Positions 1 to 5,508 of a DNA stretch of 8,114 nucleotides are shown in pieces; the first letter of the stretch is position 1; every line of letters begins with the position of its first letter. This DNA comes from Bacillota bacterium. GTDB taxonomy: Bacteria > Bacillota_I > Bacilli_A > RF39 > UBA660. The stretch is taken from assembly GCA_003524085.1 (NCBI GenBank), contig DOEC01000028.1, positions 1-8,114 of the forward strand, written 5' to 3'. The position numbers and the translations under genes were made by a program. The notes beneath the pieces were generated by a model. It had not been told where the DNA came from. It made no database searches and saw only the letters and a list, made by a program, of their open reading frames with translations.

Positions 1-70
1 ATTAAGATTAATTATTAGTCTTAATATACCCCCCCCCCATACTAGGTTTTAAAGTGTATTTTGTTTCCAT
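1..70 (-). CDS. 5' end of a gene with a G10 tract, cut by the window edge; off-frame as read
   Basis: On the minus strand an AAAGGAG ribosome binding site (core at 78-81) lies seven bases before an ATG at 70-68. The frame reads METKYTLKPSM, then a glycine run encoded by ten consecutive G (38-29). As written it ends at TAA at positions 10-8, giving only 20 residues. With eleven G it would stop almost at once. With nine or twelve G it stays open to position 1 (GILRLIINLN after the start of the glycine run) and could continue leftwards. The likely reading is the start of a real gene beyond the window, either phase-variable or with a miscounted homopolymer. No family can be assigned from so few residues. 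A chance ORF is possible, but the ribosome binding site is as good as those of clear genes here, and the orientation matches its neighbours. Confidence 0.45.
29..38. repeat. C10/G10 homopolymer tract
   Basis: Ten consecutive C on the plus strand (G on the minus strand) are striking in such AT-rich DNA; no comparable G/C run was noticed elsewhere in the window. The tract lies ten codons after the start of the minus-strand frame beginning at 70, where slippage would switch reading frame. Directly beside it, positions 1-7 and 19-25 form a 7-bp inverted repeat (ATTAAGA/TCTTAAT, 11-base loop). Confidence 0.9.
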
Positions 71-170
71 GCTTATTCTCCTTTATATTTAATAGTTACG
101 AATTAAAATGTACTTTATATTTGCAAATTTTTATGTACAAATTACTCTTCTATTACGTACTAATAATATC

Positions 171-198
171 AAAAAAAATACTGTTTTTCAAGTACTTT
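171..198 (-). terminator. Probable intrinsic terminator after the small membrane protein gene
   Basis: On the minus strand, about 20 bases after the stop at 220, AAAGTACT (198-191) pairs with AGTATTTT (182-175). This gives an 8-bp stem with one G-U pair and an 8-base loop. A run of eight U follows, overlapping the 3' arm. The stem is AT-rich and so of only moderate strength, but position and polarity are right. Confidence 0.5.
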
Positions 199-219
199 TT
201 AATTATTTTTAATAACATT

Positions 220-660
220 TTAAATATCTGTTGTTTTTATGTCCTTAAATACAAACACGCTTATTATTACTGCATATACTAAAATGAATATTGATATGAA
301 ACCATATACACAGAATGATCCTGTTATAAAGTAACTAGCTATGTCTATTAAACATATTACAGGTATTACTACTATAGTTATTTTGCTTACAATACTACTT
401 TTGTATTTCAAACATAATGGAATAGCAATCAGTGTAATAATTAAAAATATGTAATCTATTATGTATGTTGGTATGAACCAATTCCAAGCATCTTTGTATG
501 AAGTTGTTACTATACTTTCTACTTCAGGACTTTTGCTAATAATACCTGCAAATATTGAAGCTACATAAATAGTTATTTTTTCTAAGCTAAAAATAAATAT
601 TAGAGATGCACTTAGTATAAGCATTGTAATTTTGATAATCTTTTTATATAAATCTCCCAC
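220..660 (-). CDS. Small multi-pass membrane protein of unknown function
   Basis: The 146-residue protein has about four hydrophobic segments (roughly residues 8-26, 62-82, 92-113, 116-137) and short polar loops. A segment around residues 42-61, containing SPEVESIVTT and a Trp-x-Trp, is probably extracellular if the N-terminus (MGDLYKK) is inside. The start is GTG at 660, supported by a perfect AGGAGG (673-668) seven bases upstream; no ATG fits as well. I do not recognise a family, and there are no catalytic motifs. It follows the thioredoxin-like gene by about 60 bases. A terminator and a fresh promoter lie between them, so it is probably its own unit. Confidence 0.8.
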   Translation of the reverse strand: MGDLYKKIIKITMLILSASLIFIFSLEKITIYVASIFAGIISKSPEVESIVTTSYKDAWNWFIPTYIIDYIFLIITLIAIPLCLKYKSSIVSKITIVVIPVICLIDIASYFITGSFCVYGFISIFILVYAVIISVFVFKDIKTTDI

Positions 661-673
661 TTTTATTCCTCCT

Positions 674-708
674 AGTATAAGTATACAATAAAGTTAAAAT
701 TAAGTAAA
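674..708 (-). promoter_or_regulatory. Sigma-A-like promoter for the small membrane protein gene
   Basis: TTTACT (708-703), a 17-base spacer and TATACT (685-680) read on the minus strand. A second overlapping TATACT is at 679-674. With the first -10, transcription would start at about 673, right at the AGGAGG box, so the leader would be very short. Confidence 0.5.
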
Positions 709-710
709 GA

Positions 711-734
711 AAAAACTGTAACTAATCGTTACAG
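711..734 (-). terminator. Intrinsic terminator overlapping the thioredoxin-like gene's stop codon
   Basis: On the minus strand CTGTAAC (734-728) pairs perfectly with GTTACAG (722-716) around a five-base loop, followed directly by six U. The hairpin starts inside the last codons (Cys-Asn-Asp), and the TAG stop (724-722) spans the loop and the second arm. Confidence 0.75.
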
Positions 735-1327
735 CCACTTTTACAAACTGTGCTTTTTATTTCGTTAAATGATTTTTCTAATTTTGTTTTTAAAGCATCT
801 AAATTCTCATTTTTCCAGTACTCTTCTGGAGTTTTGTAACCTTTTGTATCTTTTGATGTTTCGTCATCAAATTCAACTATTTTTCCATTTTGTACAATAA
901 TTATTGCAGGTACGTATATTCTTTTGTTTCCTTCATCATCATTTGGTAAATATACATCTAATATTTTCACTATTTTTTGATATTCTTCTGTGTTGTTTTT
1001 TCTGTCTTCTTTGATGTTAAAGTAATATACTTTGTCTATACCAACTTTTTTAGCTACTTCTTCAACATATGGAACGTAAGCTTGACACCATGGGCATTCT
1101 GGAAAACCTAGATATACTACACCATTTCCTTTTTCTAGAATGTTTATTATTTGGTCAACACTTCTATAAACGAATGGATTATCATCACTTACATTAGTGT
1201 ATTCACTCTTAAATTTCTTTGCATCATCAATTTTATTGTCGTCCTTCTTAATTAGGAAGAAATATGATAGTATTAAACCCAATACTATAAGTATACCTCC
1301 TATTATAAATATTTTTTTTTCTTTCAT
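722..1327 (-). CDS. Membrane-anchored thioredoxin-like protein (CPWC)
   Basis: The 201-residue protein has an N-terminal membrane anchor (about 6-26, preceded by MKEKK), a polar linker to about 50, then a thioredoxin-like fold. The redox motif is Cys78-Pro-Trp-Cys81 (context YLGFPECPWC). The expected cis-proline is Pro140 (YVPAIIIVQNG). The enzyme should act on thiols or disulfides outside the membrane, and resembles bacteriocin-maturation or accessory thioredoxins of Firmicutes; reductase versus oxidase cannot be decided. The last seven residues hold another pair, Cys195 and Cys199 (CKSGC), unusual for the fold and possibly a second redox or docking site. The start is ATG at 1327 with AGGAGG at 1339-1334. 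Codons 3-5 form a run of nine A. It lies 67 bases after the XRE gene with no clear terminator between them, and also has its own candidate promoter. Confidence 0.88.
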   Translation of the reverse strand: MKEKKIFIIGGILIVLGLILSYFFLIKKDDNKIDDAKKFKSEYTNVSDDNPFVYRSVDQIINILEKGNGVVYLGFPECPWCQAYVPYVEEVAKKVGIDKVYYFNIKEDRKNNTEEYQKIVKILDVYLPNDDEGNKRIYVPAIIIVQNGKIVEFDDETSKDTKGYKTPEEYWKNENLDALKTKLEKSFNEIKSTVCKSGCND

Positions 1328-1348
1328 GTTTATCCTCCTTCTATTAAA

Positions 1349-1376
1349 ATGATAGCATATTTATTTTTATTTGTAA
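1349..1376 (-). promoter_or_regulatory. Extended -10 promoter for the thioredoxin-like gene
   Basis: On the minus strand TTACAA (1376-1371), a 16-base spacer and TATCAT (1354-1349) are preceded by TGC (1357-1355), an extended -10. The start of transcription would be near 1342, just before the ribosome binding site. No terminator is visible after the upstream XRE gene, so read-through could also contribute. Confidence 0.55.
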
Positions 1377-1394
1377 CTAAACTTTAGGTTGAAT

Positions 1395-2096
1395 TTATTT
1401 TTTATTACACGTTTTGCTTAAGTTTAGTGGAATTTTATAGGTTGTTGTTTTATTTTTTTCATCGGTTGCATTTATTTCAATATATAAGCTTGAGTTATCA
1501 TAGTCGTTACAATTTTTTGAAAAGTCTTCTAAGTCAAAGTCTATTTTTTCTAGGTAACTTTCTAGTGAGATAACACCATCATACTTATATTTACAAGTAT
1601 CTAATACTTTTAGTACGTTATCTTTTTGTTCATATAGGTTACATTCTATTTTTGTGTATTTTGATGTGTCATCTCCACCACAATATGTTACGTTTGATAA
1701 GTGTAAATGGCTATTGTTTTTATTGTATGCAAGTGAGCCAAATATATTAAAGTCTTTACAGTTAGACGTTACTGTTTTAAAGTTTATTTCTGAGTTATTA
1801 GAATGAAATAATATTGTCAATACTATCACTAGGGTTAGTACTACTAAAGTTGATATTAGGATAATTAAATTTTTGTTTTTCTTTTTTGATACTTGAGTAT
1901 CTAATACTTCGTCTAAGCTTATGTTATGCTCAGAACATATTTCTTTTAGTAAAGCAACATCTGGAAGGTTTTTTCCGTTTTCCCATTTACTTACTGCTTG
2001 GTATGTTACACCATATTTTTTAGCAAATTCGTTTTGCGTTAGATTATCCTTTTGTCTTAGTGTTTTTATTAATGAAGCAATTTTTTCTGTATTCAT
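1395..2096 (-). CDS. Membrane-tethered XRE-family regulator with a six-cysteine outer domain
   Basis: From ATG at 2096 the protein has 233 residues. Residues 4-58 are an XRE/Cro-type helix-turn-helix (LTQNEFAKKYGVTYQAVSKW, then ENGKNLPD), the usual operator-binding fold. A KKKNKN stretch precedes one membrane helix (about 77-97), placing the DNA-binding part inside. The roughly 135-residue outer domain is polar and has six cysteines (113, 139, 152, 168, 196, 230), an even number suited to disulfides. I recognise no family for it. The design suggests a one-component transmembrane sensor; ligand and targets are unknown. An in-frame GTG at 2102 lies too close to the AGAGG box (2108-2104), so ATG 2096 is preferred. 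The ribosome binding site overlaps the TAA of the PopT-like gene, so the two genes are probably co-transcribed and possibly coupled. Confidence 0.85.
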   Translation of the reverse strand: MNTEKIASLIKTLRQKDNLTQNEFAKKYGVTYQAVSKWENGKNLPDVALLKEICSEHNISLDEVLDTQVSKKKNKNLIILISTLVVLTLVIVLTILFHSNNSEINFKTVTSNCKDFNIFGSLAYNKNNSHLHLSNVTYCGGDDTSKYTKIECNLYEQKDNVLKVLDTCKYKYDGVISLESYLEKIDFDLEDFSKNCNDYDNSSLYIEINATDEKNKTTTYKIPLNLSKTCNKK

Positions 2097-2103
2097 AATC
2101 ACA

Positions 2104-2110
2104 CCTCTTA
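2104..2110 (-). promoter_or_regulatory. Ribosome binding site overlapping the upstream stop codon
   Basis: TAAGAGG reads as the stop (TAA, 2110-2108) of the PopT-like gene and as the AGAGG box of the XRE gene. It is seven bases from ATG 2096 but only one base from GTG 2102, which decides the start. The overlap favours translational coupling. Confidence 0.65.
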
Positions 2111-2956
2111 TTCGTCAAATACCTTGTATACTAGCACTGTATTTATAACCAGTAAAACTATACCTATTATTAAGTGTGTTAGGTTAAATGGAAACTTACT
2201 TACTTCATAGATTACACTTATTATACTAGATAATACAAATCCTATTATTGCATAGTATGTTTCTCTTTTGTAGTGTTTTAGACACCATTCTATTATTTTT
2301 GATATGAATATTATTCCAATAAATACTCCTAACATAAATATGAAAATAAGTATTAAGTTAGGTCCAAGATTCTTGAATGAAGTTATGTCATTAACTAAGT
2401 TTAGAATTGGTTCATAATATCCTATTAACATAAGAGTGAACGAGCCACTTATACCTGGTACGACCATAGTTACTGCTGCAATAGCGCCTACTAAAAATAA
2501 TGTGATGTAACCTGTTATACTCATGTTTGTTAGTACTACATTTGAGTTTGATTTATGGAAAATAAGCATACTTATTACTATGATTAAACCTACTAGCATA
2601 AGAGTCATATCTTTTAAGTTTATTTTTGTTCCTTTTACGTTTCTTACTAAAGCAGGTATACCACCAATAATCATTCCTAGGAATATAAGTATTGTTATTA
2701 TTGGAGCTTTGTCTAAACCAAATTTAATTAGTTTTGCAAATACTGCAACTGAGAAAACTACGCCTAAGCCTATTGGTAGTAAATACATGATGTATTTTTT
2801 AAAGTCAGCTATGCTTTTATAGAAATTACTTGCTGCTTCAATTAGTTCTTCATATATTCCCATTAGGACTGCTAAAGTTCCACCACTTACTCCAGGAATA
2901 ACAAATGCTACACCTAGTACTATACCTTTTATAAATAATATTAATTTTTCTTTCAT
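2108..2956 (-). CDS. popT: DUF368 family protein, probable undecaprenyl-phosphate translocase (PopT-like)
   Basis: The 282-residue protein is a polytopic membrane protein of the DUF368 family. It shows the family's internal duplication: VIPGVSGGTLAVLMGIYEEL (19-38) in the first half and VVPGISGSFTLMLIGYYEPI (165-184) in the second, as expected for an inverted-repeat transporter. DUF368 proteins (PopT) have been shown to carry undecaprenyl phosphate back across the membrane, recycling the lipid carrier of peptidoglycan and teichoic-acid synthesis; transport here is inferred from that. Length is normal. The start is ATG 2956 with an AAGGA box nine bases upstream. It has its own promoter and is separated by a terminator from the PAP2 phosphatase gene, but the pair makes biochemical sense. 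The XRE gene follows 11 bases after its stop. Confidence 0.88.
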   Translation of the reverse strand: MKEKLILFIKGIVLGVAFVIPGVSGGTLAVLMGIYEELIEAASNFYKSIADFKKYIMYLLPIGLGVVFSVAVFAKLIKFGLDKAPIITILIFLGMIIGGIPALVRNVKGTKINLKDMTLMLVGLIIVISMLIFHKSNSNVVLTNMSITGYITLFLVGAIAAVTMVVPGISGSFTLMLIGYYEPILNLVNDITSFKNLGPNLILIFIFMLGVFIGIIFISKIIEWCLKHYKRETYYAIIGFVLSSIISVIYEVSKFPFNLTHLIIGIVLLVINTVLVYKVFDE

Positions 2957-2978
2957 ATTTAATTTTCCTTTCTATATA

Positions 2979-3007
2979 ATTTTATCATATTTGATTTTCT
3001 TTGTCAC
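2979..3007 (-). promoter_or_regulatory. Promoter for the popT-like/XRE unit
   Basis: On the minus strand GTGACA (3007-3002), a 17-base spacer and TAAAAT (2984-2979) are preceded by TGA (2987-2985), an extended -10. It lies just beyond the PAP2 terminator and about 23 bases before the popT-like start. Confidence 0.6.
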
Positions 3008-3015
3008 TAAATGAG

Positions 3016-3051
3016 AACTAAAAAATACACAAGTTTTGTTATGTGTATTTT
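3016..3051 (-). terminator. Intrinsic terminator of the ATP-grasp/ZIP/PAP2 operon
   Basis: Directly after the PAP2 stop, AAAATACACA (minus strand, 3051-3042) pairs perfectly with TGTGTATTTT (3031-3022) across a ten-base loop. The U-run of the second arm continues as TT beyond it. The 10-bp stem is the joint longest terminator stem in the window. The opposite strand has only a short T-run, so it is mainly one-directional. Confidence 0.8.
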
Positions 3052-3052
3052 G

Positions 3053-3664
3053 TTAGATGTTTTTTGTTTTGTAATATTTTATAAACATTATAAGGACAAG
3101 TAGTCCTAGTAAATATGCAGCTAGTACATCACTTAGAAAGTGTACACCTAGATATAGTCTTGATAATCCTATTAGTATTATTAATATAATTAGTAGTATT
3201 CTTAAGAATAGTCTTAAGTTTTTGTTTTTTATATTTTTTAGTAAGTAAACTATAATGCCATAGAAGACTACGCTACAGACGGTGTGTCCACTTGGAAAGC
3301 TTGGGTCATGTGGTGGAGTAACTATCCATGTAAGTGGTCTATTTCTATTTATGGTTAGTTTGAATATCATATTAGTTAAATACGTTATAATAAGCGGTAT
3401 ACTAATTAATTTAAAGTATTTTTTTGATTTTATTAAAACTAGTATTAGTAATGGAATATAAAAGTATACACTACCAACAAATGATATAGTTCTCATGATG
3501 TAGTTTAAGAAATCTGTATGAAATATTGTTAACAACTTATCATGAATAGATGTATCTAGTGTTAATAACTCATAACTAAAATGTTTTTTTACTAGAATAA
3601 ATGTTAATAACATTAAAATGATTGTTATTAAGTAGTACTTATTCACTTTTATAAACTCTTTCAT
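3053..3664 (-). CDS. PAP2-family membrane phosphatase (lipid phosphatase type)
   Basis: The 203-residue protein has about six membrane segments and the complete PAP2 signature. Motif 1, Lys102-x6-Arg109-Pro110, lies in KLTINRNRP. Motif 2 is Pro124-Ser-Gly-His127. Motif 3, Ser168-Arg169-x5-His175-x3-Asp179, lies in SRLYLGVHFLSD. His175 would be the nucleophile and His127 the acid. Membrane PAP2 proteins of this size (PgpB/BcrC type) remove phosphate from undecaprenyl pyrophosphate or phosphatidylglycerol phosphate; the substrate cannot be told from sequence. The neighbouring PopT-like gene favours undecaprenyl pyrophosphate. The start is ATG 3664 with GAGG six bases upstream. The ribosome binding site overlaps the ZIP stop codon, so it is the last gene of a three-gene operon. 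Confidence 0.9.
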   Translation of the reverse strand: MKEFIKVNKYYLITIILMLLTFILVKKHFSYELLTLDTSIHDKLLTIFHTDFLNYIMRTISFVGSVYFYIPLLILVLIKSKKYFKLISIPLIITYLTNMIFKLTINRNRPLTWIVTPPHDPSFPSGHTVCSVVFYGIIVYLLKNIKNKNLRLFLRILLIILIILIGLSRLYLGVHFLSDVLAAYLLGLLVLIMFIKYYKTKNI

Positions 3665-3674
3665 ATTGTGCCTC

Positions 3675-4415
3675 TTATATAAATAAAGTTATTAACATTA
3701 AGGCTAGACCACAAAGCATAGAAATGTATGTAATTTTTTTATCTTTTGTTTCTTTTATTAGTGGTAGGAATTCAAATAAACCGATATATAAAATCATACC
3801 AAATGTTAATGAAAGTAAACTTCCAATTAAGAAACTATTTAATGAAACTTGTCTTAATACCACAGCACCTAGTAAGTAGGAAGAGCCTATTAATACCATA
3901 TATAATAAGGTTTTACTTTTTCCATAGAGTTTACTAAATGTGCTAGATAAGGTAAATCCAAGTGGGACGTTGTGCATAGCAATTCCTAAAGTTAGTATTA
4001 CTGCTGCTTCACTACTAGATAAGACTGTTCCATAAAGTGTCATACCTTCTATAAAATTGTGAATAACTAGGAATATGCAAGTGATCAAAGAAATGTGTTT
4101 AATGTGGTTACTTTCTTTACCTTCTTGATGGTGGTGTCCACCTAGTATATCTAGTGCTATAATTAAACCAAATCCCATAATTGTGAAGAAAACTATAAAT
4201 ATTATACTTTTGAAGTTAGTTAAGCCTTCCATATAAAACTCATATGCGTCTGGTATAAGGTGGAATACACCAAGTAATAATAGAACAATGAATCCAAGTG
4301 ATACACTTATATTCATTACTTTTTCGCTGTTTTTTGTACTGAATACTATTAATGAGCCAAAAAGTAGTGAGAATATTTCAAATAAACTTAATACTAATAC
4401 TATAAATAATTCCAT
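3675..4415 (-). CDS. ZIP-family divalent metal transporter with an altered metal-site residue
   Basis: The 246-residue protein has about eight membrane segments in the ZIP arrangement. A histidine-rich loop follows the third segment (His94-96, His104, His107). Segment 4 has His119-Asn120-x-x-Glu123-Gly, segment 5 has His148-Asn149-Val-Pro151-Leu152-Gly, and Glu215 (FEFLP) is the segment-7 acid. The family imports Zn, Fe or Mn into the cytoplasm. Two deviations stand out: Ile122 replaces the usual Pro in segment 4, and Leu152 occupies the position of the metal-bridging Glu/His in segment 5 (codon CTT, read directly). Metal choice or transport mode may therefore differ from ZupT/GufA relatives. 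The start is ATG 4415; its GGAGAG box overlaps the TAG stop of the ATP-grasp gene. The PAP2 gene follows after 10 bases. Confidence 0.88.
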   Translation of the reverse strand: MELFIVLVLSLFEIFSLLFGSLIVFSTKNSEKVMNISVSLGFIVLLLLGVFHLIPDAYEFYMEGLTNFKSIIFIVFFTIMGFGLIIALDILGGHHHQEGKESNHIKHISLITCIFLVIHNFIEGMTLYGTVLSSSEAAVILTLGIAMHNVPLGFTLSSTFSKLYGKSKTLLYMVLIGSSYLLGAVVLRQVSLNSFLIGSLLSLTFGMILYIGLFEFLPLIKETKDKKITYISMLCGLALMLITLFI

Positions 4416-4424
4416 ATAACTCTC

Positions 4425-5438
4425 CTATAAATCCATATATTTTTTAAATTTTGGAAGATCTCCTGTTTTTATTCCACTTATACTAGGTTTTACTTGGAAT
4501 ACTCCAGGATATTCATTTCCTTCAATTACACAGATATTGTTTTCTGTTATTACTATATCCCATCCAACGTACCTTATTGTAGGTACTCTTTTACTTAGTT
4601 TATCAACAAAAGAGAATACTTTATCAAAATCTGGGACTTTAAATCCAACGATCTTTTCGTGCGTTTTTGGGTGTTCATAGTATATACGACCAACTTCGTC
4701 TATTGCTGGGACATAAACTATACCACTTTCGTTAACAAACGTGTACATTCCTCCACTACTGAAGTTATCAACATTACCATTATTACCAATTCTTAGAATA
4801 GTGTTTAGTATTCTAGTAGTGCCAGTGTTATCTAAAAATGTGATTACTCTTAATGTGTTAACACTTCCACTATAAAGTTTAGATAATTCTTTGTTTTGAA
4901 TTATTACTTCTTCTAAAAGAAATTGTTCTTTTTTCATAATGCTATTATAAAGTTTAAGTACGTTATACTCATTTTTAAATATTGATTTGTCTATTGGTAT
5001 TATTTCTATACCTTTTCCACCGCAGTTGTCTAGGGGCTTACATACTATTTTTTCTTTATTATATATAAACTCTTTGAATTCTTTAAATGAAGCATCTCTA
5101 AGGTCTAAGAATTCTCTACCTAAGTATTCTTTAAATAGTTTATTGAACTCACCTTTGTCTTCTAGTAAGTGCCAGTCTTCTTTTCTATTGTATCTTTTTA
5201 CTATGTCATTGTTGTATTTTCCTGTTAGGTATGTTTTTCTTTCTTTTCCATTTAGTAAGTAGAACTCAAACTCAAAGTAGTCCATGTATCCACTTCCATA
5301 TAGAAGTGCACATTTTGCCATGTCAAAAAGAATGCTTAGTGTGCTTTTGTTCATTTTGTCTGCCACGATTTTTGCATGGTTAACGTATTCTTTGTATCTC
5401 ATGTTTTTAATTTTTTTAAATATATAACTTATTTTCAT
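4425..5438 (-). CDS. Sugar-transfer-associated ATP-grasp protein
   Basis: The 337-residue soluble protein matches the ATP-grasp family found near polysaccharide genes (ATPgrasp_ST). An N-terminal helical part (1-125) precedes the ATP-grasp core. Lys134 with the glycine loop NCGGKGIEII (138-147) would bind ATP phosphates, and EE at 176-177 lies at the adenine hinge. SVNTLRV (192-198) supplies Arg197, and FSSGGMY (226-232) follows. Asp294 with Glu306 and Asn308 (VIEGNEYPG) would hold Mg. Such enzymes make an amide or ester bond through an acyl phosphate, probably attaching a carboxylate or amino-acid group during glycopolymer synthesis; the substrate is unknown. The ATG at 5438 has only a weak AGTGAT ribosome binding site. 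An internal ATG at 5402 has none, so 5438 is kept. It is the first gene of the ATP-grasp/ZIP/PAP2 operon. Confidence 0.85.
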   Translation of the reverse strand: MKISYIFKKIKNMRYKEYVNHAKIVADKMNKSTLSILFDMAKCALLYGSGYMDYFEFEFYLLNGKERKTYLTGKYNNDIVKRYNRKEDWHLLEDKGEFNKLFKEYLGREFLDLRDASFKEFKEFIYNKEKIVCKPLDNCGGKGIEIIPIDKSIFKNEYNVLKLYNSIMKKEQFLLEEVIIQNKELSKLYSGSVNTLRVITFLDNTGTTRILNTILRIGNNGNVDNFSSGGMYTFVNESGIVYVPAIDEVGRIYYEHPKTHEKIVGFKVPDFDKVFSFVDKLSKRVPTIRYVGWDIVITENNICVIEGNEYPGVFQVKPSISGIKTGDLPKFKKYMDL

Positions 5439-5455
5439 TTAACATCACTATTAAA

Positions 5456-5484
5456 ATTATAAATTAAATAAAGAAAAAAGTAAA
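5456..5484 (-). promoter_or_regulatory. Promoter of the ATP-grasp/ZIP/PAP2 operon, nested in a terminator
   Basis: TTTACT (5484-5479), a 17-base spacer and consensus TATAAT (5461-5456) read on the minus strand. The -35 box lies inside the 3' arm of the preceding gene's terminator. Transcription would start near 5449, about ten bases before the ATG. Confidence 0.7.
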
Positions 5485-5501
5485 CCCCAAAAGATTTACT
5501 T
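5472..5501 (-). terminator. Intrinsic terminator of the secreted repeat-protein gene
   Basis: Seven bases after the stop, AAGTAAATC (minus strand, 5501-5493) pairs with GGTTTACTT (5486-5478), including one U-G pair, around a six-base loop. TTTTC then TTT follows. Confidence 0.75.
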
Positions 5502-5508
5502 TTCATAT

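Noticed and set aside
61..282. Plus-strand open frame of 73 codons
   Set aside because: TTG start without a ribosome binding site; Phe/Tyr/Ile-rich noise from AT-rich DNA, overlapping the minus-strand gene and its terminator.
1921..2148. Plus-strand open frame opposite the XRE gene
   Set aside because: No ribosome binding site; lies opposite a clear HTH-coding region.
2523..2822. Plus-strand open frame opposite popT
   Set aside because: Antisense shadow of a conserved membrane protein gene.
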